This document shows, piece after piece, positions 55,216-63,470 of a stretch of DNA of 64,000 nucleotides. Source of the stretch: Pseudomonas gozinkensis (lineage in GTDB: Bacteria > Pseudomonadota > Gammaproteobacteria > Pseudomonadales > Pseudomonadaceae); the NCBI RefSeq assembly GCF_014863585.1, contig NZ_CP062253.1, forward strand, positions 3,932,501 to 3,996,500, read 5' to 3'. The translations under genes were made by a program, and so were the position numbers. Numbering within the stretch: the first letter of the stretch is position 1; each line of letters opens with the position of its first letter. The notes below the pieces were generated by a model. That model was not told the origin of the DNA. It did no database searches and saw only the letters and a program-made list of their open reading frames with translations.

Positions 55216-55758
55216 ATGGCGATCACACCGCTGGATCTGCAGCAGGATGACAAACACCTCAAGGGGCGATTGCAGGACGGCCAGCTCGACGGCCCGTTGA
55301 ACATCAAGGATGACGGGCGCAAACAGGCGGACCTGAATTACAGCCAGGGCGAATTGCAGGGCACTTCTCTGCTCTATCACCCCAACGGCAAGGTCTCGGC
55401 GCAGATGCCGTTTGTGCGCGACAAGCTGCAAGGCATCGCCAGTTTCTACGCGCCCGAGGGCTGGTTGCAGCGCAAGGCCACGTACCGGCGCGGATTGCTG
55501 CATGGCGAGGCGTTCAACTACTTTCCCGACGGGCAAGTGGCGGAGGCGGAGTTCTATCGCGATGGCGTGCGTGAGGGGCGTTATCAGCGCTTTCATCCCA
55601 ATGGCAAACCGGCGGTGGATGCACGTTATCTGAATGGGCAGTTGATGGAACCGGAGCAAGGGTTCGCCGAGGACGGCCGGCCGCTGGATGCCGATGGCAA
55701 GCCGATTTCCCGGGTGCGCTGGTGGTTTCGCAAATGGACGGATCCGCAGCAGGCCTGA
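55216..55758 (+). CDS. MORN-repeat / YwqK-like protein
   Basis: A 180-residue protein built from about five MORN-like repeats of the pattern G-x-L-x-G...Y-x-x-x-G (GELQGTSLLYHPNGKVSAQM, GLLHGEAFNYFPDGQVAEAE, GVREGRYQRFHPNGKPAVDA). YwqK-type repeat proteins occur as antitoxin or immunity candidates and beside vgrG in pseudomonads. No signal peptide, so cytosolic. It begins 12 bp after vgrG with AAGGAG upstream and is surely co-transcribed. Role as adaptor or immunity protein is inferred. Confidence 0.8.
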   Translation: MAITPLDLQQDDKHLKGRLQDGQLDGPLNIKDDGRKQADLNYSQGELQGTSLLYHPNGKVSAQMPFVRDKLQGIASFYAPEGWLQRKATYRRGLLHGEAFNYFPDGQVAEAEFYRDGVREGRYQRFHPNGKPAVDARYLNGQLMEPEQGFAEDGRPLDADGKPISRVRWWFRKWTDPQQA

Positions 55759-55785
55759 AACTTTAAGGTTGTATTGACTGGCCCT

Positions 55786-55876
55786 ATCGCGGGCAAGCCC
55801 GCTCCCACTGTGGTCGGTGTTATTTACACAATTGCATTCACAACGCAGACCCTGTGGGAGCGGGCTTGCCCGCGAT
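55786..55876. repeat. REPIN with swapped arms, GAGCGGGC subtype
   Basis: ATCGCGGGCAAGCCCGCTCC... (55786-55808) and its mirror (55853-55876) with the ATCGC ends outermost, as at 25909-25997 but of a third sequence subtype. It separates the convergent MORN and PAAR-like genes. Confidence 0.85.
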
Positions 55877-55901
55877 GGGGCCAGCACACTCAATGCAAGA
55901 A

Positions 55902-56297
55902 TCAGGGAATCAACATCTGCATCTGCCCCGGCATCACGATCTTGATCACCCCCGCCCAGTTGCACATCAACGTGCTGTTGGCATCGATCGCCGGCATCCC
56001 GCCCAGCAGCAAGGTCGGCGCGCCGCCGGGGATCCACGGCGTGGCGGTCGCCGGAATGCATGGCATCGGCGTCAAGACGCCCAACGCCGCAGCCGTGGCA
56101 GCCGCGACCATCGGGTTGGCCATGCTCATGCACATGCCGAACGTGGTGACGTTGACCAGCGGAATGTGATCCATGATGTTCGCCGCCGGCATCCCGCCGG
56201 TCAGCGTGCGGTTGGCCGGCAGCACGTTGAGCACCGCCGGCGCGGCGCCAAAACTGCATTGCAGGGTGGCGCTGGCACAGACTTGCGGGCAGCCCAT
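55902..56297 (-). CDS. PAAR-like spike-tip protein (DUF4280 type)
   Basis: A 131-residue glycine/alanine/proline-rich protein starting MGCPQVCASATLQCSFGAAP, followed by LPANRTLTGGMPAANIMDHIPLVNV and ending IKIVMPGQMQMLIP. This is the layout of DUF4280 PAAR-like proteins, which sharpen the VgrG tip and help load effectors. It is unusually rich in methionine and has several cysteines. GAAGGAG precedes the ATG at 56297. It is on the strand opposite to vgrG and convergent with the MORN gene, so it has its own promoter. Confidence 0.8.
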   Translation of the reverse strand: MGCPQVCASATLQCSFGAAPAVLNVLPANRTLTGGMPAANIMDHIPLVNVTTFGMCMSMANPMVAAATAAALGVLTPMPCIPATATPWIPGGAPTLLLGGMPAIDANSTLMCNWAGVIKIVMPGQMQMLIP

Positions 56298-56487
56298 TTC
56301 AAAGCTCCTTCGTGAACAAGGCATACGCGCTAAACCTTAGTCGCCAGCGGCCTGCCGCGCACATTCCCAAAGGTGATTATCGTCCAACACGCTAACCTAT
56401 AAGACCGAACCGCGCTTGTGACGTCCCGAGCGCGCCATTAGATTAGCCAATGATGTCTGGCCTCCAAAATAAGCAGAAGGGATAAGC

Positions 56488-57555
56488 ATGGCGCTTACTG
56501 ACCAGTCCACCCGTATCCGCTCTGGCGAAGAACTCGATGCCAGCCTGATCGATCCGTACCTCAAGGCGCACATTCCGGGCCTGACCGGCACGCCGCAGAT
56601 CAGCCAGTTTCCCGGCGGCGCGTCGAACCTGACCTACCTGCTGGAATACCCGGACCAGGAATTCGTCCTGCGCCGTCCGCCGTTCGGCCACAAGGCCAAG
56701 TCCGCCCACGACATGGGCCGCGAATTCCGCATCCTCAACCAGTTGCGCGACGGTTTCCCGTATTGCCCGAAAGCCTACGTGCACTGCACCGACGACTCAG
56801 TGATCGGCGCCGAGTTCTACGTGATGGAACGGGTCAAAGGAATCATCCTGCGCTCTGACCTGCCGCCGGAACTGGGCCTGGATTCAGCGAAGACCGAAGC
56901 CCTGTGCAAGAGCTTCATCGATCGTTTCGTCGAGCTGCACCGGGTCGATTACAACGCCTGCGGCCTCGGCGATCTGGGCAAGCCTGAAGGTTACGTCGCC
57001 CGCCAGATCAAAGGCTGGAGCGAGCGCTACGAAAAAGCCCTGACCCCGGACGCACCGCACTGGGAACAGGTCAAAGCCTGGCTCAACGACAAGATGCCGG
57101 CCGATCACCCGACCTCCAGCATCGTGCACAACGACTACCGCTTCGACAACGTCATCCTCGACCCGAACAACCCGATGCAGATCATCGGCGTCCTCGACTG
57201 GGAACTGACCACCCTCGGCGATCCGCTGATGGACCTGGGCAACACCCTCGCCTACTGGATCCAGGCCGACGACCCGACACCGGTACAACTGATGCGCCGC
57301 CAGCCGAGCCACGCGCCGGGCATGCTGACCCGCCGCGAATTCGTCGACTACTACGCCGAGCGTTCGGGCATCCAGATCGACAACTTCGACTTCTACTACA
57401 CCTACGGCCTGTTCCGCCTGGCCGGCATCGTGCAGCAGATCTACTACCGCTTCTTCCATGGCCAGACCCAGGACAAACGCTTCGCGCAGTTCATTCACAT
57501 GAACAAACTGCTGGAGCAGATGAGCCTGCAGGTCATTGCCAAATCCAGCCTCTGA
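56488..57555 (+). CDS. phosphotransferase-family kinase (LvaA / ACAD10-like)
   Basis: A 355-residue APH-fold kinase. The ATP-binding N-lobe has QFPGGASNLTYLLEY, and the catalytic loop is HNDYRFDN (His214-Asn221), followed by the metal-binding VLDWELTTLGDPLMDLG. Relatives include LvaA of P. putida, which phosphorylates 4-hydroxyacyl-CoA in levulinate breakdown, and the kinase domain of human ACAD10/11. An SDR follows 38 bp downstream, so a role in hydroxyacyl-CoA catabolism is plausible. Not an antibiotic-resistance gene by its sequence type. Confidence 0.87.
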   Translation: MALTDQSTRIRSGEELDASLIDPYLKAHIPGLTGTPQISQFPGGASNLTYLLEYPDQEFVLRRPPFGHKAKSAHDMGREFRILNQLRDGFPYCPKAYVHCTDDSVIGAEFYVMERVKGIILRSDLPPELGLDSAKTEALCKSFIDRFVELHRVDYNACGLGDLGKPEGYVARQIKGWSERYEKALTPDAPHWEQVKAWLNDKMPADHPTSSIVHNDYRFDNVILDPNNPMQIIGVLDWELTTLGDPLMDLGNTLAYWIQADDPTPVQLMRRQPSHAPGMLTRREFVDYYAERSGIQIDNFDFYYTYGLFRLAGIVQQIYYRFFHGQTQDKRFAQFIHMNKLLEQMSLQVIAKSSL

Positions 57556-57593
57556 TGACGGCGTTATAACAAGGCTTACTACAAGGGAATCCC

Positions 57594-58361
57594 ATGTCCA
57601 AGACTCAGTTGTTCGACCTCGACGGCAAGATCGCTTTCGTCTCCGGCGCCAGCCGCGGCATCGGTGAAGCCATCGCCAAACTGCTGGCCCAGCAAGGTGC
57701 CCATGTGATCGTTTCGAGCCGCAAACTCGAAGGCTGCCAGCACGTGGCCGACGCCATCATCGCCGCCGGCGGCAAGGCCACAGCGGTCGCCTGCCACATC
57801 GGCGAAATGGAACAGATCAGCCAGGTCTTCGCCGGCATCAAGGAACAGTTCGGGCGCCTGGACATCCTGGTCAACAACGCCGCGACCAACCCGCAATTCT
57901 GCAACGTGCTGGACACCGACCTCGGCGCCTTCCAGAAAACCGTCGACGTGAACATCCGCGGCTACTTCTTCATGTCGGTGGAAGCCGGCAAGCTGATGCG
58001 CGAAAACGGCGGCGGCAGCATCATCAACGTGGCGTCGATCAACGGCATTTCGCCGGGGATCTTCCAGGGCATCTACTCGGTGACCAAGGCTGCCGTGATC
58101 AACATGACCAAGGTCTTCGCCAAGGAATGCGCGCAGTTCGGCATCCGCTGCAACGCCCTGCTGCCGGGCCTGACCGACACCAAATTCGCCTCGGCGCTGG
58201 TGAAGAACGACGCGATCCTGAAACAGGCCCTGACGCAGATCCCGCTCAAGCGAGTAGCCGACCCGAGCGAAATGGCCGGCGCCGTGCTGTACCTGGCGAG
58301 CGATGCGTCGAGCTACACCACCGGCGTTTCGCTGAACGTGGACGGCGGTTTCCTGTCCTGA
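57594..58361 (+). CDS. short-chain dehydrogenase/reductase
   Basis: A 255-residue classical SDR. The cofactor motif is SGASRGIGEAIA (TGxxxGxG type), then NNAATNP, the catalytic Ser in INVASINGISPG and the YSVTK motif. C-terminal TGVSLNVDGGF is typical. Paired with the upstream kinase, which suggests an acyl-CoA or hydroxyacid substrate. AAGGGAA lies before the ATG. A REPIN starts nine bases after the stop. Confidence 0.92.
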   Translation: MSKTQLFDLDGKIAFVSGASRGIGEAIAKLLAQQGAHVIVSSRKLEGCQHVADAIIAAGGKATAVACHIGEMEQISQVFAGIKEQFGRLDILVNNAATNPQFCNVLDTDLGAFQKTVDVNIRGYFFMSVEAGKLMRENGGGSIINVASINGISPGIFQGIYSVTKAAVINMTKVFAKECAQFGIRCNALLPGLTDTKFASALVKNDAILKQALTQIPLKRVADPSEMAGAVLYLASDASSYTTGVSLNVDGGFLS

Positions 58362-58369
58362 TCCAGTCC

Positions 58370-58459
58370 TGTAGGAGCGAGCCTGCTCGCGATAGCTTCA
58401 GTACAGTCAACATCTGCTTTGACTGAACCACCGCTATCGCGAGCAAGCTCGCTCCCACA
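58370..58459. repeat. REPIN, GAGCGAGC subtype
   Basis: Left arm TGTAGGAGCGAGCCTGCTCG from 58370 (two changes from consensus) and a perfect right arm ending 58459, between the convergent SDR and TRIC-type genes. Confidence 0.88.
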
Positions 58460-58474
58460 GGGTCAGTGTTTCAA

Positions 58475-59128
58475 TCAGGCATCGAGGACTTTCGGCAACT
58501 GCCAGCCAAAATGCACCGACAACAACCGCAACAACAGACACGCCGCCCCCGCCAGCAACGCAGCCGCCACCGGCGGCACACCCAGCCGGCGTCCGACGAT
58601 CAACACCGCAGCGCGGACAAACGCCGAACTGGCATACAGATCCGCCTGCAACACCACCGGCACCCGCGCCAGCACAATGTCACGCAGCACCCCGCCACCG
58701 ACCCCGGTAATCGTGCCCATCAGCATGGACACAAACGGCGAGATCCCGAAATTCAACGCCTTCTGCGCCCCGGCCACGGCAAACAACGCCAAACCCGCCG
58801 CATCCAGCACGATCAAGGTCGAACCGGACCAGCCCAACACCAGTTCATGAAAAACGAACGCCACCCCGCCCATGGCAAACGCCAGCGCCGGATAGCGCCA
58901 GTCCGCCACAGCCTTGGGCGGCGTCGCACCGATCAACAGATCACGGGTCACCCCGCCACCGAGCGCAACGATGAACGCAATCACCATCACCCCGAGCAGA
59001 TCGAGCTGACTGCGCATCGCCGCAATCGCGCCTTCAACCGCAAACACCGCGGTGCCGACCAGATCGGCCACCAGCACAATCCACTCGACCCGCGCCTTCA
59101 ACGGCGCCCGGGTTATTGAGTGACGCAA
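58475..59128 (-). CDS. trimeric intracellular cation channel family protein (YadS/UPF0126)
   Basis: A 217-residue membrane protein with seven helices built from two repeats. Each repeat has the glycine signature GGGVTRDLL or GGGVLRDIV in its second helix, the family hallmark. Bacterial TRIC proteins form potassium-permeable trimers; some relatives are linked to glycine. The start overlaps the lipoprotein gene by 16 bp, so the pair is coupled. Confidence 0.9.
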   Translation of the reverse strand: MRHSITRAPLKARVEWIVLVADLVGTAVFAVEGAIAAMRSQLDLLGVMVIAFIVALGGGVTRDLLIGATPPKAVADWRYPALAFAMGGVAFVFHELVLGWSGSTLIVLDAAGLALFAVAGAQKALNFGISPFVSMLMGTITGVGGGVLRDIVLARVPVVLQADLYASSAFVRAAVLIVGRRLGVPPVAAALLAGAACLLLRLLSVHFGWQLPKVLDA

Positions 59129-59334
59129 CGGGTCTTGGTGATGTGTCGAGTCACTTGCCCGTCGGCATACGCATCACCGGCGACCTCGGTATTTTCCATG
59201 ACCTGACAAGTGCGCTCAGGTGGCGGAGGTGGCGCGGCCGGCGGAGGGGGTGGAGGACTGGCACAACCACTGAGCAGCACCAGACCGAAAGCCGACAACA
59301 ACGAAAAACACACGCGTTTCCCAGGATTGTTCAT
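59113..59334 (-). CDS. small proline-rich lipoprotein
   Basis: A 73-residue protein with a lipoprotein signal (LVLLSGC lipobox, Cys24). A proline tract (SPPPPPPAAPPPPPE) that probably spans or hugs the periplasm is followed by a ~32-residue C-terminal part with two cysteines. No family name recognised. First of two overlapping minus-strand genes with the TRIC-like channel. Confidence 0.75.
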   Translation of the reverse strand: MNNPGKRVCFSLLSAFGLVLLSGCASPPPPPPAAPPPPPERTCQVMENTEVAGDAYADGQVTRHITKTRCVTQ

Positions 59335-59546
59335 AGGATGACCCGCGATGAATGGAAGAAAACTCCCGTCGCCGAGCAGGACAACGCCCGGTTATGGAAA
59401 CCGAACCACTCATTCCTTATAGACCAGTGGGGGGTGAGTGCCAGTGAAATGGCTCGAACCGGCAGGATTTGCTGTCGATTTTCGGGATGAGTCGACTGAT
59501 CCATCGCCACCGCCGACAAGCCATCACCTACAGGTGAATGTCAGAT

Positions 59547-59600
59547 TGGGACGCAGAGCGTCCCGGGCTGCATTCCCACGCGGAGCGTGGGAACGATCAA
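59547..59600. repeat. compound inverted repeat, GTTCCCACG family
   Basis: GGGACG/CGTCCC (59548-59553 with 59559-59564) is followed by TTCCCACGC/GCGTGGGAA (59573-59581 with 59585-59593). The last 16 bases are identical to 29664-29679. Confidence 0.8.
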
Positions 59601-59649
59601 AGAGCACACAAATCGGCCTTACGCCCCTCGCTCCTCACCACTCAAAACG

Positions 59650-59912
59650 ATGAGCGTTAGCTCGAGTACCGCTTTTGATCGCAGGGCCCGTCGGCAGGCT
59701 GAGTGGAGGGATTGATCCGGGGGTGGGAGCGCAGCGACCGTGCGGCGCAGCCGCATGCATCGAGAGGAGGTGCAGCGAAGCAAACCGTAGGCGATGCCCC
59801 CCGGATCAATCCCGGAGCGAAGGGACACCGAGCCAAAGCGAGGTGCCGAACGTCAGGGTAAAGCCTTTTCGGTTACCTTTTCGGCGTTTGGAAAAGGTGA
59901 CTCGCCGTAAGG
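59650..59912. repeat. non-coding dispersed-repeat-like block left of the IS
   Basis: No convincing gene in this part of the 59335-59957 gap. It contains inverted segments (GATTGATCCGGG near 59710 and CCCGGATCAATC near 59802) enclosing ~90 bp. The block resumes at 61278 on the far side of the insertion sequence, so it was one unit before insertion. Its style matches repeat blocks common in fluorescens-group genomes, an impression from memory. Confidence 0.5.
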
Positions 59913-61269
59913 GGGGGTGTCAGAAATTTTGTGTTCGGGCATAACAGAGGTGCATGTATGCCAACCAAAAAGAAACCCGCGTTGCGAGAGCTGCCGAAAA
60001 TCCCGAAAGAGCTGCTCGAGCAATTCACCGATGGACCGATGACCGCTGAAGCCATCGAGGACGCGTCAGCAGCGTTCAAGAAGGCTTTGATCGAGCGAGC
60101 GCTGAGTGCAGAGCTTGGTCACCACTTGGGCTATCCGCCGGGCGCGCAGCGCCCAGAGGATGAAACCAACCAGCGCAATGGCAAGAGCGGCAAGACGGTT
60201 CTAACCGGTGACGGCCCGCTACGGCTGGATATTCCACGCGACCGGGACGGCAGTTTTTCCCCGATCCTGATTCCCAAACACGAGCGCCGCTACACCGGGT
60301 TCGATGACAAGATCATCGCCATGTATGCCCGTGGAATGACGGTCAGAGAGATCCGGGCGTTTCTTTCCGAGCAGTACGGTACCGATGTTTCTCCTGACTT
60401 CATCAGCTCTGTAACCGACGAGGTCATGGCAGAGATCGGTGCATGGCAACAACGGCCTTTGGAGCCGATGTATCCGGTTATTTTCTTCGATGCTTTGCGG
60501 GTCAAAATCCGTGAAGAGGGGCTGGTTCGCAACAAGGCGATCTACTTGGCCCTGGGTGTTTTGCCTGACGGAACACGCGATATTCTCGGCATCTGGATAG
60601 AAAATACCGAGGGCGCCAAGTTCTGGATGAAGGTTTTCAACGACCTCAAGACACGCGGCGTCGAAGATGTGTTGATTGCTGTGACCGATGGCCTCAAAGG
60701 CATGCCAGAAGCGCTCAACGCCGTGTTTCCAGACACGACACTGCAAACATGCATTGTTCATCTGATCCGCAACAGCCTTGATTACGCGGCTTGGGACAAG
60801 CGTCGCGAACTGGCCAAGGCGCTTAAGCCGATCTATCAGGCGGTGACCGCCGAAGCGGCCGAGCAGGCGCTGGACGCCTTTGAAAACGGACCGTGGGGCA
60901 AGCAGTATCCGACGGTAGTGGCTGCCTGGCGCCGCGCTTGGGATCGTGTGATCCCATTTTTCGTGTTCCCGCCGGCGATCCGAAAAGTGATCTACACGAC
61001 CAACGCCATCGAGAGCATCAACGCTCAATTGCGCAAAATCATCAAGACGCGCGGCCACTTCCCGACCGACGATGCGGCGACAAAACTGATCTGGCTTGGA
61101 CTGCGCAATATCACCGCCAACTGGGGCTCAGCGGCCCATGACTGGAAAAGCGCGATGAATCAATTTGCGATTCTGTACGGAGATCGATTTATCAGGCCAA
61201 CCTGGTAAAAGCACGGCCTGCCTGACGGCAGGCCGTTACCGGCCCGCACACAAAATATCTGACAGTCCC
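59913..61269 (+). mobile_element. intact IS256-family insertion sequence with 8-bp target duplication
   Basis: A 1357-bp element. The ends are imperfect inverted repeats of ~28 bp: GGGGGTGTCAGAAATTTTGT on the left and GGGACTGTCAGATATTTTGT on the right, 24 of 28 matching. CCGTAAGG occurs immediately outside both ends (59905-59912 and 61270-61277) as the target duplication. The single transposase gene is open end to end. After its stop, a short hairpin (GGCCTGCC/GGCAGGCC) may terminate transcription. Confidence 0.92.
59958..61208 (+). CDS. IS256-family transposase
   Basis: A 416-residue Mutator-like transposase. The DDE residues are visible as Asp in VIFFDALRVKIR, Asp in AVTDGLKGMPEA and Glu in TTNAIESINAQLRK; the C/H region TCIVHLIRNSLDY is typical of the family. 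Start at 59958 (MPTKKKPALREL) with AGAGG upstream; a longer frame reading begins inside the inverted repeat. The reading frame and ends are intact, so the element may be active. Confidence 0.95.
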   Translation: MPTKKKPALRELPKIPKELLEQFTDGPMTAEAIEDASAAFKKALIERALSAELGHHLGYPPGAQRPEDETNQRNGKSGKTVLTGDGPLRLDIPRDRDGSFSPILIPKHERRYTGFDDKIIAMYARGMTVREIRAFLSEQYGTDVSPDFISSVTDEVMAEIGAWQQRPLEPMYPVIFFDALRVKIREEGLVRNKAIYLALGVLPDGTRDILGIWIENTEGAKFWMKVFNDLKTRGVEDVLIAVTDGLKGMPEALNAVFPDTTLQTCIVHLIRNSLDYAAWDKRRELAKALKPIYQAVTAEAAEQALDAFENGPWGKQYPTVVAAWRRAWDRVIPFFVFPPAIRKVIYTTNAIESINAQLRKIIKTRGHFPTDDAATKLIWLGLRNITANWGSAAHDWKSAMNQFAILYGDRFIRPTW

Positions 61270-61361
61270 CCGTAAGGGCGAAACCGCCAGCAGCTGCCCC
61301 CGAAGAACCGGATATTCACCCAAACCGAACAAGAACCTGGTCGGCCCAAAGGCCGCCAAGT

Positions 61362-61604
61362 TCAACTGGGCGACCGCAAAGAATTACTCTCAAGCTCATA
61401 CCGCAACTCACCAATCAAAGCATCCACCGCTTCCGGAGTACGCAAGGCACCAAGGCTCAACCCACTGATCACCAGATCCACCCGCCCCGAAACCGGCTCA
61501 TACAACTTCACCGTAAGCGAATGATCCCCATCCACCACACACTCACAAGCCAACGGCGAAAAACTACGCTCAAGCCGAGCCCGCAACTGCGCCAGATAAA
61601 TCAT
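61362..61604 (-). CDS. DUF1652-family protein
   Basis: An 80-residue cytosolic protein starting MIYLAQLRARLERSFSPLAC, with DGDHSLTVKLYEPVSGRVDL in the middle, matching the DUF1652 pattern common in Pseudomonas. Function unknown. GGAG before the ATG at 61604 supports this start over one six codons upstream. Confidence 0.8.
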   Translation of the reverse strand: MIYLAQLRARLERSFSPLACECVVDGDHSLTVKLYEPVSGRVDLVISGLSLGALRTPEAVDALIGELRYELESNSLRSPS

Positions 61605-61783
61605 CGCGCCAGCTCCGCACAACGAGACTCAACGACAAACAACACATTCATAAAGGGCTGATCCATTAGCAGGTTCCAAAGAGACACGATCACAAAAAAA
61701 ATGCACCGCACCTCACCAGACTAAGAACACCCCGCCCGATCAAACACCCGAATTTGCACCCCATGAACTAGTGCATTTGCACC

Positions 61784-63274
61784 TTACCGCTGCCCCCGGC
61801 CGCCCCCCGAAAACAACCCACGCTCCCGAGCCCAGACTATCGCCTCGCTGCGACTGTGCACATCCAGCTTCGAATACACCGTCGCCACATGATTGCGCAC
61901 CGTGTTCGGCGCCAGCTTCAACCGCGCAGCAATCTCCTTGTCCGCCAGCCCTTCACAGATCAGCGCCAGCACATCACGCTCGCGTGCGGTGAGATCAGTG
62001 AACGACACACTCGGCAGCTGCGGCGAGTTGACCTTCTTCACATTGGCCAGCTTTTCGATCAGCGTCCGGCTGAACCACGACGCATCCTTCATTACCTCTT
62101 CAATCGCCGCCACCAGCTCAAGCTCGGTGCGCTTGCGCTCGGTGATGTCCATCAGCACCAGCAGATAGCACACCGTGTCCTGGATGTTGACGGTGTCTGC
62201 AGACACCGCGCACTCCAGCAGCTCGGCGTCTTTCCTGCGGATCCGCATGTCGACGCGATCAACCCGACCGGTCTTCTCCAACGCCGCCAGCAACCGGGCG
62301 CGTTCCGCCGGTTCATCGATGAAGTCCAGTTGCGCGACGGTCTTGCCGAGTACGTCGTCGCTCTCGTACGCCAGGGTATCGAGAAACGCCTGATTGACGT
62401 CGATCAGCCGCTGCTCGTCGGCGCTGCAAATCAGGATAGGCACCGGGGTCAGGCGAAAAGCCTTGGCAAAGCGCTCCTCGCTCTGGCGCAGGGCGACCTC
62501 GGCCTTGTGCCGGGGCTCCATGTCGACAAATGAAAACAGCATGCAGTCTTCGTCGTTAAGGACCAGCGGCTGACCAGCGACGATTACCTGCTTGCTGCCA
62601 CCGTCCGGCAGACGCAATTCAGCCTGCATCTGCGGAATGGTCGCAACATCGCGCAGGCGCTGGATCGCCAGATCCTTGCGCTCGGCCTGTTCGAGAATAT
62701 CCAGCTCATAGGTCGAGGCGCCGATCACCTGATCGCGGCTGTAGCCGGTCATTTCCAGAAACCCCGGATTGACCTTGATGTAACGCAGGTCGCTGAGACG
62801 GCAGATCACCGCCGGCGCCGGGTTGGCATTGAAGGTTTTTTCGAAGCGCTGTTCGGCGTTGGCCCAGTCGGTGACGTCACTCATGATCAGCACCAGCGAC
62901 TCGATGTCGCCGTCCCGATCGGTCAACACCATGCTGCGCACGCTGTGCACCCAGGTGCGTTCCTCGTCGCTGTTCGGGGTGACTTCGACAAGCACGTCGC
63001 TGAAGGTCTCGCCGGCGGCCACGCGACTGATCGGATACTGCTCCGGTGTCAGCGTGTGATTGTTGCGATAGCGCAGGTTGAAGCGCTCGACGTATTCCCC
63101 GGCGTTGTTGCCCAGTTCGCCGATCCGGCTGACGCCATGCATCGCCAGCGCGGCTTCGTTGGCCCAGAGAATCGTCTGGTCGAGTTCCAGCAGAATCACC
63201 CCGTCGGACAGGCCGGCAATAATCTGCTGCAACTGACGGCGATTGGTTTCGGTGGTCAGGACGTCCCGGCTCAT
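61784..63274 (-). CDS. triple-PAS LuxR-type transcriptional regulator
   Basis: A 496-residue soluble regulator with three PAS domains (about residues 12-130, 141-255 and 262-385) and a C-terminal LuxR/FixJ helix-turn-helix. The latter shows LTARERDVLALICEGLADKEIAARL and APNTVRNHVATVYSKL. PAS landmarks include ILWANEAALAMHG, YIKVNPGFLEMTGYSRDQVIG and LIDVNQAFLDTLAYESDDVLG. Ligand or signal unknown; no histidine kinase domain is fused. It lies between a gene-free stretch (61605-61783, nothing recognised) and a REPIN. Confidence 0.88.
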   Translation of the reverse strand: MSRDVLTTETNRRQLQQIIAGLSDGVILLELDQTILWANEAALAMHGVSRIGELGNNAGEYVERFNLRYRNNHTLTPEQYPISRVAAGETFSDVLVEVTPNSDEERTWVHSVRSMVLTDRDGDIESLVLIMSDVTDWANAEQRFEKTFNANPAPAVICRLSDLRYIKVNPGFLEMTGYSRDQVIGASTYELDILEQAERKDLAIQRLRDVATIPQMQAELRLPDGGSKQVIVAGQPLVLNDEDCMLFSFVDMEPRHKAEVALRQSEERFAKAFRLTPVPILICSADEQRLIDVNQAFLDTLAYESDDVLGKTVAQLDFIDEPAERARLLAALEKTGRVDRVDMRIRRKDAELLECAVSADTVNIQDTVCYLLVLMDITERKRTELELVAAIEEVMKDASWFSRTLIEKLANVKKVNSPQLPSVSFTDLTARERDVLALICEGLADKEIAARLKLAPNTVRNHVATVYSKLDVHSRSEAIVWARERGLFSGGGRGQR

Positions 63275-63363
63275 TGGTTCTCCACAAGTTCGCGCATGTG
63301 AAGTTTACGACCGCAGGCATCCATGATCGTGCCGATCGCTCATGCAACCATACCCCAACCATT

Positions 63364-63453
63364 TGTGGGAGCTGGCTTGCCAGGGATAGCGGTGGGTCAT
63401 TCAGCACTTCAGTTGAATGGAAGTCCGCAATCGCTGGCAAGCCAGCTCCCACA
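63364..63453. repeat. REPIN, GAGCTGGC subtype
   Basis: TGTGGGAGCTGGCTTGCCAG from 63364 and its mirror ending 63453 with a ~42-bp spacer. It lies between the PAS-LuxR gene start and the LysR gene stop, 17 bases after the latter on its strand. Confidence 0.9.
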
Positions 63454-63470
63454 GGGATTGAGTGCTGGTT

